Program-made: the position numbers and the translations under genes
Source: Methanosarcina mazei S-6
GTDB taxonomy: Archaea > Halobacteriota > Methanosarcinia > Methanosarcinales > Methanosarcinaceae
Length of the DNA stretch: 64,000 nt
NCBI RefSeq assembly: GCF_000970205.1
Contig: NZ_CP009512.1
Location: forward strand, 4,078,817 to 4,142,816
Reading direction: 5' to 3'
The notes under the pieces: model-generated
Database searches by the model: none
The model's input: only the letters and a program-made list of their open reading frames with translations
Told to the model about the DNA's origin: nothing
Shown here: positions 1 to 8,993 of the stretch, in pieces
How the letters are laid out: every line of letters starts with the position of its first letter
Numbering within the stretch: position 1 is the stretch's first letter

Positions 1-26
1 TCAGGGTTACAAAAATTAAATAAAGG

Positions 27-45
27 AGATTGACTCAGTCAATCT
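27..45. promoter_or_regulatory. 19-bp inverted repeat upstream of thiL
   Basis: The segment reads AGATTGACT-C-AGTCAATCT, a perfect inverted repeat with a one-base centre, about 60 bp before the thiL start. It could be the terminator hairpin of a gene lying left of the window or an operator for thiL. There is no strong T-run on the plus side, so its role is open. Confidence 0.4.
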
Positions 46-104
46 TAGCCCAAAAAAGGGAAAACATCTACAAAAAAGAAATAGGAAGTAATCGCTTCTA
101 AAAA

Positions 105-1124
105 ATGACCATGAAAGAAACAAAAGTGTCTTCAATCGGAGAGCGTGCTTTAATCTCGCGCTTATCTGAGATTTTCAATGCCCCTGATGGAGAGGAAAGA
201 AGACAGGAAGAAGTCCTGATAGGTGCCGGTTCTGATGACTGTGCTGTCCTTGACCTGAAAGGTGAAGACTACCTGGTTGTTACGACTGATATGCTTCACA
301 TGACCACAGATTTTCCTGAAGGGATGACCCCCTGGCAGATGGGCTGGATGTCTGCAGCCGTAAACCTGAGCGATATAGCTGCCATGGGTGCAGAGCCCAC
401 AGGGCTGCTAATGGCAATAGGCATGCCTTCGGATACCGAAATCGCTTTTGTCGAAGAGCTTGCAAAAGGAATACAGGCATGTGCCGCGTTCTGCGGGACT
501 TCTGTTATAGGAGGCGACCTTGATACCCATGCCGAGCTGACAATTACAGGGACAGCCCTGGGAAGAGTTAAAAAAAGTCAGCTCCTCCTTCGAAAAGGGG
601 CAAAACCCGGAGACCTTGTCTGTGTTACGGGATATGCAGGATCAGCCGGAGCTGCCCTTAAAGCGGTCCAGTTAAAAAAACCGGTGAGTAAAAACGTCCT
701 GAAAGCTCTTTTTGAACCGATCCCACGTACAAGGGAAGCTAAACAGCTTGCTGAGTCGGGTGCGGTCACGTCCATGATGGACACGAGTGACGGACTTGCT
801 ATGTCTCTTTACGACCTTTCCAGGCAGAGTAAAACAGGATTTAAAATCCGGGAAAATGCCCTTCCAATTCTCCCGGAAGTCAGGAAGTTTGCCTCAGGTC
901 CAGAAGAACTTCTGGAATTTGCACTTTATACAGGCGGAGACTTCGAACTTATTTTTACAATTGATCCGGAACGCCTAAAAAAAGTACAAAATATATGTAA
1001 CTTGACTATCATAGGAGAATGCACAGAGTATGAAACTGGTATCATGCTTGAATCCCCGGAATGCAGGCTGACAGCTATAAAACAGCTGGGATACCAGCAG
1101 CTAAAAGCCGAAACGGCTGATTAG
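105..1124 (+). CDS. thiL: Thiamine-monophosphate kinase ThiL
   Basis: ThiL phosphorylates thiamine monophosphate with ATP to give thiamine pyrophosphate, the last step of cofactor synthesis in the cytoplasm. The 339 residues match the family length. Visible are the AIRS/PurM-type N-terminal motifs: GAGSDDCAVLD near residue 41, NLSDIAAMGAEPTG near 88, the Mg/ATP loop GGDLDTH near 137, and MMDTSDGLA near 223 at the start of the C-terminal half. An ATG two codons downstream (111) is an equally good start; no clear Shine-Dalgarno sequence separates them. The gene stands alone. It ends in TAG, with an in-frame TGA two codons later, which matters in an organism that may decode UAG as pyrrolysine. 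The TPP product is the cofactor of PorB encoded in this window. Confidence 0.95.
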   Translation: MTMKETKVSSIGERALISRLSEIFNAPDGEERRQEEVLIGAGSDDCAVLDLKGEDYLVVTTDMLHMTTDFPEGMTPWQMGWMSAAVNLSDIAAMGAEPTGLLMAIGMPSDTEIAFVEELAKGIQACAAFCGTSVIGGDLDTHAELTITGTALGRVKKSQLLLRKGAKPGDLVCVTGYAGSAGAALKAVQLKKPVSKNVLKALFEPIPRTREAKQLAESGAVTSMMDTSDGLAMSLYDLSRQSKTGFKIRENALPILPEVRKFASGPEELLEFALYTGGDFELIFTIDPERLKKVQNICNLTIIGECTEYETGIMLESPECRLTAIKQLGYQQLKAETAD

Positions 1125-1297
1125 CTTTCCTGAATAACTGACGTTAATCCCCCATATATTAAAAGCCTGAAATGAAAGAAAAAATTAAGAAATAAAGACT
1201 GGAAGGCTTATACTACCATAAAAATAGACAGAACTTCAGGCTGAATTGACTGATTAATAATTATATAATTTATGCACAAGGTTCAGAAGGATAGAAT

Positions 1298-4200
1298 ATG
1301 AAAAAAGATGGTCTACAAATATTTACAGCAATTCTGGTGCTGGGACTATTATTCTGTGGGACTGCAGGCGCAGTTCCGATTGTAATAGGAGAGATTACCC
1401 CCTCACAGAATTCTACTGTTACAGGGACGGTGGGAGCAACTCAAACATTCACCATTCCTTTAAACGAAACAGCCAGCGTTATATGGACTGAAAATGGCAC
1501 GTCCACAACAATACCCACTGGTGACGGCAACATCGCAACTCTCAATCATGTTATCCAGACTGGCTCGTACCCGGTGACAGCTTCCATAGACGGTGCAGGG
1601 CAAATATCATCCTGGAATGTTGAAAGTACACCAGGAGTACCGGTTATCACTTTATCTAACCCTTCGTCGTCAAGTGTCAGCGGTAATGTAGGAGAATCAA
1701 GAACATTCACTGCGACTGTAGAGCCGGCAGCCGATATGTCATGGTACCTTAATGGAAATTTCCTTTACACAAATGCGTCTGTTGTTGAGTCTTCATATAC
1801 AAACAGTTCTGCAGTAGCAGGCACATACACACTTGAAGTAAGAGCACAGAACTCTAATGGAGCTGCAGAACCAAAATCCTGGACATGGACAGTAGGTTCT
1901 TCAACAAATGGGATTCCTGTAGAGGTCAATCCTGCAGAAGGAAAAGTTGAAGTATCACAGGGAGAGACCAGGAATTTCTATGTTAATTCCACAAACAGCC
2001 AGAACATAAAAGTGGAATGGTTTGTCAATGATGAAACATCGTCCAGGAAAACTCAAGACGGTGTGACCTCATCGCTATATGAATTCAAGGAGAGCAATTC
2101 AGGTTCTTATACGCTTAAAGCAGTAGTCACTGATCCCAGCGGCAATTATGATGCAGTGACAAAGACATGGAACGTAACAGTCCAGTCCAAATATTATTCA
2201 AGCGGGAACAGGATCTGGGATGAAGGCCTTGGGTTATCCAGAACATATACCTGGAATGCCCAGAGTTATTCGGGCTTCTATTACGACCTTGATTCCGGAG
2301 TGTCTTCTGAAGAGATGACCATCAAGGATATAGGCAGAAATATAGATTCCGGAAACATCGAGTACATTACAAGGCCTACTGAAACCGACTTTGAGTACAA
2401 AGGCTGGGGTTCATACCAGATAATAGGGTTCATGGCAGAGAAATACTTTGCAGGCTACAATGATAACACTACAATTGAAAGTGTGGACGATGTAAGCCTG
2501 ATATCAGATGGTGTACTTGCCAAGATCCTGATTGACAGCGATGACAAAGCGTCCGCATATTCAGGAGATTCCTTTGAACTTGAAGATGGATATGCACTGA
2601 ACATTGTTGAAGTCGATGTTAATGGTAATAGTGTCTGGGTCCAGCTTGAAAAGGATGGAGATGTGGTAGATGACAATTTCATTTCCTCCGGTCAGGACTA
2701 TGTTTATGAAACCGAAGTCGGAGAGGCAGAAGACGTACCAATAATCATAATCCATTTCGGCACGGTTTTCGCAGGCACAGAGACCTCTGCTGTCTTCATA
2801 CAGGGTATCTTCCAGGTATCTGACACTTATGTGGAGCTTGCAAGTGGAGATTCCTTCGGGGAAATGGAAGTTACCTCCCTCAGCAGCAATGAAATAAAAA
2901 TGAAAAATGAGGACGATATAAGCCTTGACAAAGGTGACACAATCGACCTTATGGGCAAGATACAGATTCAGGTAGCTGACGACAGCACATTGCGCTTTGC
3001 CCCAATACTTGACACCTCTGAAGAAGGAATTTATGAACTGCGCGGGACTGTTTATGATAAGGATGTCGATGGAGACTCCCTTCCAACCTGGACACCCCTT
3101 AACTTTGAAGGCTTTTACTACAGCATAGATGAGGGAATAGGAACCGAACAGCTGGAAATTAAAGAGTTGAAGGACAGGACCATTCCAGACGGAGCACTGG
3201 TCTACACATCCAGACCTCAGCCCGTTCAATTTGAACACAAATCCTGGGGCAATTTCACAGTTGTAGGTTTCATGGCAAAGAAATACTTTGCAGGATACCC
3301 CGAGGGTGCCGTTGGAGGTAAAATTGACGACGTGAGCCTTCTTTCGGACAGTGTCCTTTCAGAAGTCCTTACAGACAGCGATGATAAACGGTCCATGTAC
3401 TCAGGAGACTCCTTTGAACTTGAAGAAGGCTATTCACTGAACATCCTGGAAGTGGACATTAATGGAAATAGCGTCTGGGTCCAGCTTGAAAAGGATGGAG
3501 ATGTAGTAGATGACGATTTCATCACTTCAGGAGCTGACTACGTCTACGAAACTGAACTGGGAGAAGCAGAAGATATACCCGTAATCATTGTCCATTTCGG
3601 CACGGTTTTTGCAGGCACAGAGACCTCTGCTGTCTTCATAGAGGGAATCTTCCAGATCTCGGATGAGTACATCGAAATTAACAGTGGAGACACCTTCGAT
3701 GAGATGGAGATCACCAGTGTCTCGTCAGACAGCATCACAATGAAGAATGAAGATAGCATCGGGCTTGGTGAAGACGAAACAGTCGATGTTATGGGTGATG
3801 TCAAGTTCAAGACAGCTGACGACAAAACTCTCAGGTTCTACCCCTTCGTTGAGGTTGAGACTGAAAGTAACTCCAGCAGAGAACTTAAGATCAACCTGCC
3901 TGGTGAAGTCATAATAGGCGATACCATCAATATCGAAGTAACTGCAGCTGATAATCCAATTGAAGGCATTACAGTAAAGGTCAATACAACCAGCCTGGGC
4001 AAGACAAATGCAGATGGAATTGTCGAGTACACAGCTGAAGAAGAAGGAACCTTCAAGATCACCGCAGAGAAAGATGGGTATACTACAGCAAACAAGAACA
4101 TGAAAGTTATTCCTCCGAAAGAGAAAATGAGCCTCAATATTACTCCTGAAACGGTATATGTGGGAGACACAATCACAATAGAGGCCTTAAAGACAGTAGG

Positions 4201-4792
4201 AGGAAACCCGATTGAGAATGTAAATATCTCTATAGACGGCACTGCTGCTGGAAAGACCGGCTCTGACGGAAAGTTCACATATGCCACAGAAGAAGTCGGT
4301 AAAATCAAGATAAGTGCTACCGCAGAGGGCTTCCTTGAAAAAAGCGTTGATGTTGACGTAAAAGACTATGAAGCTATCTTCAAGTTCTCCAACCTGGTAG
4401 TTGACCCGATAGAGGTCAGAGCCGGAAAGGAGGCAAAGATAACTGTTGACGCCACAAACGAGGGTAATGCTGCAGGGGAATATAATGTGGAATTGTTTGT
4501 TAACGACACCTCGGTTGATTCCCAGCAGATTGCTCTTGATGTGGGAGAAAGCATAACATTAACCTTCGAACACAGCGAAGAAACTCCAGGCGAGTATAGC
4601 GTAAAAATAGCGGATCAGGAAACTACCTATACGGTAAAAGAAAAGTCTTCTGCTCTGCTTTACGTCCTGCTAGGTATTATCCTGCTACTGGTCGGCGGGA
4701 TAGCATACATGTTTACCAAGGGAGGCTGGACTGTGGCAACTCTCCAGGCCAAGGTAGACGAACTCGTTAAATCAGCAAACCTGAAAAAATGA
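1298..4792 (+). CDS. Large S-layer-type surface protein (duplicated S-layer domain)
   Basis: This is a 1164-residue secreted and membrane-anchored envelope protein. A signal peptide covers about residues 1-25 (hydrophobic LVLGLLFCGTAGA). Ig/PKD-like repeats ending in WNV/WTV motifs cover about 26-295. Two tandem copies of the Methanosarcina S-layer duplication domain (DUF1608 type) follow at about 300-570 and 580-850, each containing GFYY, a K(K/E)WG-like block and the KKYFAGY/EKYFAGY motif. Then come two carboxypeptidase-regulatory or Big-like domains (about 861-937 and 941-1017), a CARDB-like domain (about 1024-1110), and one C-terminal membrane helix (about 1117-1139) followed by a short Lys-rich tail. 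As I recall, the main Methanosarcina S-layer protein is about 670 residues, so this is a larger multi-domain paralogue. Many N-x-S/T sites are present. A TATA-like ttatataat sits about 35 bp before the ATG and GAAGGA serves as ribosome site. The domain assignment is firm; the exact role (structural lattice or accessory adhesin) is inferred. Confidence 0.85.
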   Translation: MKKDGLQIFTAILVLGLLFCGTAGAVPIVIGEITPSQNSTVTGTVGATQTFTIPLNETASVIWTENGTSTTIPTGDGNIATLNHVIQTGSYPVTASIDGAGQISSWNVESTPGVPVITLSNPSSSSVSGNVGESRTFTATVEPAADMSWYLNGNFLYTNASVVESSYTNSSAVAGTYTLEVRAQNSNGAAEPKSWTWTVGSSTNGIPVEVNPAEGKVEVSQGETRNFYVNSTNSQNIKVEWFVNDETSSRKTQDGVTSSLYEFKESNSGSYTLKAVVTDPSGNYDAVTKTWNVTVQSKYYSSGNRIWDEGLGLSRTYTWNAQSYSGFYYDLDSGVSSEEMTIKDIGRNIDSGNIEYITRPTETDFEYKGWGSYQIIGFMAEKYFAGYNDNTTIESVDDVSLISDGVLAKILIDSDDKASAYSGDSFELEDGYALNIVEVDVNGNSVWVQLEKDGDVVDDNFISSGQDYVYETEVGEAEDVPIIIIHFGTVFAGTETSAVFIQGIFQVSDTYVELASGDSFGEMEVTSLSSNEIKMKNEDDISLDKGDTIDLMGKIQIQVADDSTLRFAPILDTSEEGIYELRGTVYDKDVDGDSLPTWTPLNFEGFYYSIDEGIGTEQLEIKELKDRTIPDGALVYTSRPQPVQFEHKSWGNFTVVGFMAKKYFAGYPEGAVGGKIDDVSLLSDSVLSEVLTDSDDKRSMYSGDSFELEEGYSLNILEVDINGNSVWVQLEKDGDVVDDDFITSGADYVYETELGEAEDIPVIIVHFGTVFAGTETSAVFIEGIFQISDEYIEINSGDTFDEMEITSVSSDSITMKNEDSIGLGEDETVDVMGDVKFKTADDKTLRFYPFVEVETESNSSRELKINLPGEVIIGDTINIEVTAADNPIEGITVKVNTTSLGKTNADGIVEYTAEEEGTFKITAEKDGYTTANKNMKVIPPKEKMSLNITPETVYVGDTITIEALKTVGGNPIENVNISIDGTAAGKTGSDGKFTYATEEVGKIKISATAEGFLEKSVDVDVKDYEAIFKFSNLVVDPIEVRAGKEAKITVDATNEGNAAGEYNVELFVNDTSVDSQQIALDVGESITLTFEHSEETPGEYSVKIADQETTYTVKEKSSALLYVLLGIILLLVGGIAYMFTKGGWTVATLQAKVDELVKSANLKK

Positions 4793-4839
4793 AACGATAA
4801 AAAGCAGAGAAAAGTCCAGATAAAAAAAAGTTTAAATTT

Positions 4840-4870
4840 CCCGCGTTAAATAAAAACGCGGGTTTCTTTT
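4840..4870. terminator. Bidirectional hairpin terminator
   Basis: CCCGCGTT, a 7-base A-rich loop and AACGCGGG form an 8-bp perfect stem followed by TTTCTTTT. It lies between the convergent ends of the S-layer gene and the HTH regulator gene and can serve both strands (the minus side is flanked by A-rich sequence). Confidence 0.75.
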
Positions 4871-4904
4871 CTATTTTTAAAAGCACTGTTTAAAATCGCT
4901 CTTT

Positions 4905-5426
4905 TTATTCCATTTTCTTGAGCGCGCGCTCAATAGCATCTATCAGACTGTTCTTCGGAGCTATGGTTGTAACCGGGATGTTAAGGATTTTTTCCACTGT
5001 AGGACCTACGATAGGAGCGCAGACCAGGGCTTTTGCCCCGTCCCTTTCGGCATTTACAGCAGAGATAATTGCATCTTCCATAGATGTTGCCGAGTATTCC
5101 CTGATGGTGACAAGCCTGCCACCGATCTTTTTCTTTGTTTCCACGATATTGTCAAGTACGGATCTGGCTGCAATTACAGCGATAAATTCTCCACTATCTG
5201 ATTCCTTAATATCACGGATAGTTTTTACAATCTGACGAAGGGTTTTTATGTTAGGGTCCCGGTTACCCGATAGGATCTTATAGAGGGTGCTCGGGGGGAT
5301 GTTCGCCTTTTTCGCAAAATCCACTGCAGTCAGGTTAAGGTCTTCCTTAATAACAGCGGAAAGTGTTTTCTGAAACACTTCGTCGGACTCAAATGCGGAT
5401 TTGATGACCTTGTCTGCAACATTCAT
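4905..5426 (-). CDS. XRE-type HTH transcriptional regulator
   Basis: This is a predicted DNA-binding regulator of about 173 residues. Residues ~15-70 form an XRE-like helix-turn-helix (LTAVDFAKKANIPPSTLYKI, then a recognition-helix end at SGNRDPNIKTLRQIV). The C-terminal ~95 residues form an alpha/beta domain of the pattern 'AKALVCAPIVGPTVEKIL-NIPVTTI', which resembles the phosphate/ligand-sensing N-domain of PrpR-like regulators; that comparison is inference. I place the start at the ATG at 5426, because GAGGTT lies 8 nt upstream of it; a TTG three codons earlier (5435) would crowd this site. It is divergent from the ABC importer operon starting at 5811 across 385 bp, so control of that operon is possible but unproven. 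The ligand is unknown. Confidence 0.8.
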   Translation of the reverse strand: MNVADKVIKSAFESDEVFQKTLSAVIKEDLNLTAVDFAKKANIPPSTLYKILSGNRDPNIKTLRQIVKTIRDIKESDSGEFIAVIAARSVLDNIVETKKKIGGRLVTIREYSATSMEDAIISAVNAERDGAKALVCAPIVGPTVEKILNIPVTTIAPKNSLIDAIERALKKME

Positions 5427-5435
5427 TAAATTCAA

Positions 5436-5810
5436 CCTCTGATCCTGTAAAAGATTTTGACAAATATTGAGAATTTACGTTTTACAGGAGTTTTTATTCC
5501 TAAATGAGAAATATATCCAGAAGTATTAATACATTTGGGTTATAATAGAAACGCATTTGAGAAAGTATATATAGCAAATTTCAGACAATATTAACACGTA
5601 AGAGGTTAATCTCTATTTTCACGGTGATTCTTCTTTCAATGAGAAAATGAAAGGATGGGAGGGGGATGGCTTTTTGAATAAATGTAAAAAAAGCCAGCAA
5701 AAAGGGAGTGAAAAATCTGCAAGATTTTCCTGAAGAGAACCCTATCCCAGTAGATCTTATTTAGCAGGTAGATCTATAGTGTAAGAAGAGGCAATTATTG
5801 AGGTGAAGTT
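5436..5810. promoter_or_regulatory. Divergent promoter region and long leader of the ABC importer
   Basis: The plus-strand TATA box AGTATATATAG lies at 5564-5574, which puts the transcription start near 5600 and leaves a leader of about 210 nt before the TTG start at 5811. A 10-bp palindrome GTATTAATAC sits upstream at 5523-5532. Inside the leader a 9-bp stem (TGGCTTTTT at 5667-5675 with AAAAAGCCA at 5688-5696) is visible, as well as two copies of TAGATCT (near 5752 and 5771). A leader of this length with a hairpin could carry post-transcriptional control; no known riboswitch is recognised. Confidence 0.45.
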
Positions 5811-6800
5811 TTGAGAAAATCAAGCATACTTATACTTGCTTTACTGCTGATCGCATCTATCTTCGTATCTGGCTGTGCTGATAATGAAGATGAAATTACT
5901 GAACTGAACATCGGCTACCAGCCGAGTACGCATCAGATTGCATATATGACTGCCTATGAGAAAGGGTGGTGGCAGGAAGATCTTGCACCTTACGGGATCA
6001 CAAAAATAAATGAATATCAGTTTCCTACAGGCGCTCCGGAAATGCAGGCTATGATGGCTGGAAACCTGGATGTAGCTTATGTTGGAGCAGCCCCTGCTAT
6101 TACAGCCCTCAGCCAGGGTCTCGATGCAAAGATTGTTGCACCTGTACAGATAAATGGTTCAAGCATTGTTCTCAGGCCTGAGCACGAGTATGAAAGCCCT
6201 GAAGACCTGAAAGGGCTCAGTATTGCTACCTTCCCGCCAGGAACAATCCAGGACACCCTGATCAGAGACTGGCTTAAGGATAACGGGCTTAATCCTGAGA
6301 CAGATGTAAAAATTCTTGGGATGGCTCCGGGAGATGCTGTCACCGCTATTTCAGCCAAACAGGTCGATGCTGTCTTCCTGCCACATCCCTCACCTTCTGT
6401 AATCGAAGCTGAAGGCAATGGGCGTACGGTTGTACAATCTGGAGAGATGAGTCCGAACCATGCCTGCTGTGTGCTTCTTATTAGCGGAAAACTTATCAGA
6501 GATCACCCTGATGTCGTGGAACAGATTGTAAAGACCCACATTAAGGCAACCGAATATAATCAAGAAAATCAGGATGAAGCTGCCCAGATCTACTCAAACA
6601 AAACCACAGAGAATGTAGAAGTTATAAAGAAATCTCTTGAGGAATGGGATGGAGCCTGGATAACAGACCCTGAACTGATTAAAAATTCAACTGTCGAATA
6701 TGCAAATATCCAGTATGAACTTAATTACACCCAGAAGCCTCTGACAGAAGAAGAAATATTTGACACAAGTTTCTACGAAAAAGCAGAAAATGAAGAATAA
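5811..6800 (+). CDS. ABC transporter substrate-binding lipoprotein (SsuA/TauA/NrtA family)
   Basis: This is the extracytoplasmic solute receptor of an importer, anchored by a lipid: a signal sequence ends at lipobox VSGC with Cys22. The mature part has the SsuA/NrtA/NMT1 pattern: 'GYQPSTHQIAYMTAYEKGWW' near residue 43, and 'GAPEMQAMMAGNLDVAYVG' near 78. The start is TTG at 5811, supported by GAGGTGAAG just upstream. The 329-residue length fits the family. The permease follows after 165 bp containing a hairpin, then the ATPase. Members of this family bind sulfonates, taurine, nitrate or thiamine-precursor pyrimidines. In a methanogen a sulfonate (perhaps coenzyme M or taurine) is attractive, but the sequence does not decide the substrate. 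Confidence 0.88.
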   Translation: MRKSSILILALLLIASIFVSGCADNEDEITELNIGYQPSTHQIAYMTAYEKGWWQEDLAPYGITKINEYQFPTGAPEMQAMMAGNLDVAYVGAAPAITALSQGLDAKIVAPVQINGSSIVLRPEHEYESPEDLKGLSIATFPPGTIQDTLIRDWLKDNGLNPETDVKILGMAPGDAVTAISAKQVDAVFLPHPSPSVIEAEGNGRTVVQSGEMSPNHACCVLLISGKLIRDHPDVVEQIVKTHIKATEYNQENQDEAAQIYSNKTTENVEVIKKSLEEWDGAWITDPELIKNSTVEYANIQYELNYTQKPLTEEEIFDTSFYEKAENEE

Positions 6801-6865
6801 AAGAAGAAATAGAACAGATAAAGTGAAAAGTAAAAGGAACAATTAAATAAATTATTGAATATGTT

Positions 6866-6896
6866 AAGCTGCCCCAAATATAAAAGGGGCAGTTTT
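6866..6896 (+). terminator. Intercistronic hairpin between binding-protein and permease genes
   Basis: CTGCCCC at 6869-6875 pairs with GGGGCAG at 6886-6892, with a 10-base A-rich loop; flanking A and T bases extend the stem, and TTTT follows. It lies 70 bp past the stop codon of the binding-protein gene and 70 bp before the permease gene. It probably reduces transcription, or protects the upstream message, so that binding protein is made in excess. Confidence 0.6.
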
Positions 6897-6965
6897 GAAC
6901 TTTAACCATCCTGAAAACAGAAAACTGCCGGAAAGATAAAAAACTAAGAATCCTTTTAATAAGAC

Positions 6966-7754
6966 ATGAAAATTAATTTCATAAAAACAATCGAAGAAAA
7001 AGGCATTGAAGCATTATCTCTTGTAATCGCGGTTGCCATATGGCAGCTTGTAGCGGATAGAATTGTACAGAACAAACTGCTTCTGCCAAGTTTTTATGAT
7101 GTGGTAAACTCTTTTACCGTGATTGTTAAAAATGGACTAATTTATACGGATACCCTGACAAGTTTACTCCATTTCTCAATTGGTATTGCAGCTGCTTTTA
7201 TACTTGGTATTCCTCTTGGAATAATCATGGGGTGGTTTAAAACGGCAAACAGGGCAATCGACCCTATAATAGAAATCCTGCGTCCGATCCCTCCTCTTGC
7301 CTGGATCCCTTTTGCAATAGTATGGTTCGGGCTCACACATCAGGCAGCAGGTTTCGTTGTGTTTGCAGGGATGATCTTCCCAATAATTATTAATACCTAC
7401 ACTGGTTTTAAGAACGTTCCACGAGTCTATATTGAGGCAGCAAAGGTTCTTGGCTGTACACGTAATATAGACCTCATCCGCTATATTGCGATCCCTTCAG
7501 CTATGCCTTCGATTGCTGCAGGGATAAGGATTGCAATGGGTGTAGGCTGGATGTGCCTTGTAGCAGCAGAGATGTTTGGAGTAAGCAATAGAGGGCTTGG
7601 TTACCAGATATGGCACAATTATTACCTGCACAGAATGGATTTCGTGCTTGTATATATGCTCCTGCTGGGGTTCATAGGTCTTTTCATAGACCGTTTCTTC
7701 AGATACTATGTAGATGAAAAGCTTCTCAGATGGAAGTCAGGGACTGTGATGTAA
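6966..7754 (+). CDS. ABC transporter permease (SsuC/TauC family)
   Basis: This is the membrane subunit of the importer: 262 residues with about six hydrophobic helices (for example ~15-30, 64-90, 115-140 and 220-240). The cytoplasmic EAA loop that contacts the ATPase is visible as 'YIEAAKVLGCTRNIDLIRYI' near residue 157-176, followed by IPSAMPSIAAGIRIAMGVGW, typical of the SsuC/TauC group. The ATG at 6966 has no strong ribosome site. The 3' end overlaps or abuts the ATPase gene, so the two are translationally coupled. Confidence 0.9.
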   Translation: MKINFIKTIEEKGIEALSLVIAVAIWQLVADRIVQNKLLLPSFYDVVNSFTVIVKNGLIYTDTLTSLLHFSIGIAAAFILGIPLGIIMGWFKTANRAIDPIIEILRPIPPLAWIPFAIVWFGLTHQAAGFVVFAGMIFPIIINTYTGFKNVPRVYIEAAKVLGCTRNIDLIRYIAIPSAMPSIAAGIRIAMGVGWMCLVAAEMFGVSNRGLGYQIWHNYYLHRMDFVLVYMLLLGFIGLFIDRFFRYYVDEKLLRWKSGTVM

Positions 7755-7756
7755 AA

Positions 7757-8521
7757 ATGGGTAGAGTAAGTGTAAAAAACGTTTCACGCATCTTCACCAA
7801 AAAAGAAGATGGGTCCGGAACCGAAGCTCTGCATAATATAAGTTTTGATGTGCAGGATGGAGAGTTTATCTGCCTCCTCGGGCCTTCAGGCTGCGGGAAG
7901 ACAACACTGCTTAGAATAACTGCAGGTCTTGAGACCCTTACCTCAGGAGAAATCACACTCAATGGAGTTCCCATAACAGGTCCTGACCCAAAAAGAGGTA
8001 TGGTTTTCCAGCAATACTCTCTGTTTCCCTGGAGAACCGTTATAGACAATATTACTTTTGGTCTGGAAATGCAGGGAATTGATAAGACCAGAGCTCGAAA
8101 ACAGGTTGAAAAATACCTGGAACTTGTAGGCCTGGAGCAGTTTAAAAACAGCTATCCTCATGAGCTGTCAGGAGGCATGCAGCAGAGAGCTGCCATTGCA
8201 AGAGCCCTTGCTAACGAGCCTGAGGTGCTCCTCATGGACGAACCCTTTGGAGCTCTTGACGCTCAGACCCGGAACGTACTTCAGGACGAGCTCCTGAAGA
8301 TATGGGAACAAAAACATGTAACATTCCTTTTTGTAACTCACAGCGTGGACGAAGCTGTAGTCCTCTCTGACAGAATAATAGTTATGACTTCAAGGCCGGG
8401 AAGGATAAAGGAAATCGTAAAAGTGGAAATACCCCGCCCTAGAAGCCGAACCAGTCCGGAAGTAAACCGCCTGAGGGATCACATCCTCAAACTTCTGGAA
8501 GAAGAAAGGTTTACCAGGTAA
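7757..8521 (+). CDS. ABC transporter ATP-binding protein (SsuB/TauB family)
   Basis: This cytoplasmic ATPase drives the importer. Walker A GPSGCGKTT (about residues 42-50), the Q-loop FQQYSLFPW, signature LSGGMQQR (~137), Walker B VLLMDEP and the switch His in 'LFVTHSVDEAV' are all present. The frame is open from an ATG at 7730 that overlaps the permease gene by 25 bp. I prefer the ATG at 7757, three bases after the permease stop, because the protein then begins MGRVSVKNVSRIF, as in the family. Length 254 residues. A bidirectional hairpin follows the stop codon. Confidence 0.92.
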   Translation: MGRVSVKNVSRIFTKKEDGSGTEALHNISFDVQDGEFICLLGPSGCGKTTLLRITAGLETLTSGEITLNGVPITGPDPKRGMVFQQYSLFPWRTVIDNITFGLEMQGIDKTRARKQVEKYLELVGLEQFKNSYPHELSGGMQQRAAIARALANEPEVLLMDEPFGALDAQTRNVLQDELLKIWEQKHVTFLFVTHSVDEAVVLSDRIIVMTSRPGRIKEIVKVEIPRPRSRTSPEVNRLRDHILKLLEEERFTR

Positions 8522-8556
8522 GTTACTGGAAAAAATGAAAAACGAGTTTTGAACGA

Positions 8557-8576
8557 GCCGAAAATTATTTTTCGGC
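8557..8576. terminator. Bidirectional terminator hairpin
   Basis: GCCGAAAA (8557-8564) pairs with TTTTCGGC (8569-8576) around a 4-base loop. It lies between the convergent ATPase and bactofilin-like genes. The stop codon of the minus-strand gene (8565-8567) sits inside the loop, so the hairpin overlaps the end of that message. Confidence 0.65.
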
Positions 8577-8993
8577 CCTAATAATTACTTTTGTTAACGG
8601 CTCCACTCTTTTTACAGCAACTTTTCCAACAAGCTCAAGAGTTCCTCCCGCTTTTACTGAACCAAGAGAACAGCCAGGCCTCACACGAATATCTCCTCCA
8701 CAGACTGCAATATTTATCCTTGCCCTGTCAAGAAGAACAAGTTCGGATACTGTTTCTATATTACCCAGAACTTTTGCTGCTGCACAGATAATGGCACTTC
8801 CAGCTTTCACGTTGCCCTGAACAATAGAACCTTTCCCGAGTTCAAGTCTGCCTGATACGGTGAGATTTTTCCAGAACTTTACTTCCGGTCCGACAATAAC
8901 GTTGCCGTCCAGTGTAAGGTCTTCTTCCAGAAAAGCCCTTTTTTCAATCACGTAAGTGTTGGACCGGGGGTGGTACTTAATAAAGCGCGTCAT
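8565..8993 (-). CDS. Bactofilin-like (polymer-forming cytoskeletal family) protein
   Basis: The 142-residue protein consists almost entirely of short beta-helix rungs with hydrophobic-Gly-x-V spacing ('LTLDGNVIVGPEVKFWKNLT', 'GSIVQGNVKAGSAIICAAA', 'GNIETVSELVLLDRARINI'), the pattern of DUF583/COG1664 bactofilins. Such proteins form filaments or scaffolds; the role in archaea is not established. The ATG at 8993 is preceded by GGAG at about 10 nt. It has no operon partner: the ABC operon converges on it. A left-handed beta-helix acyltransferase-like fold would look similar, but the active-site His pattern of those enzymes is not evident. Confidence 0.65.
   Translation of the reverse strand: MTRFIKYHPRSNTYVIEKRAFLEEDLTLDGNVIVGPEVKFWKNLTVSGRLELGKGSIVQGNVKAGSAIICAAAKVLGNIETVSELVLLDRARINIAVCGGDIRVRPGCSLGSVKAGGTLELVGKVAVKRVEPLTKVIIRAEK

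Noticed and set aside
2561..3238. 225-codon open frame on the minus strand within the S-layer gene
   Set aside because: It is the antisense shadow of the duplicated S-layer domain; codon use and domain evidence favour the plus strand.
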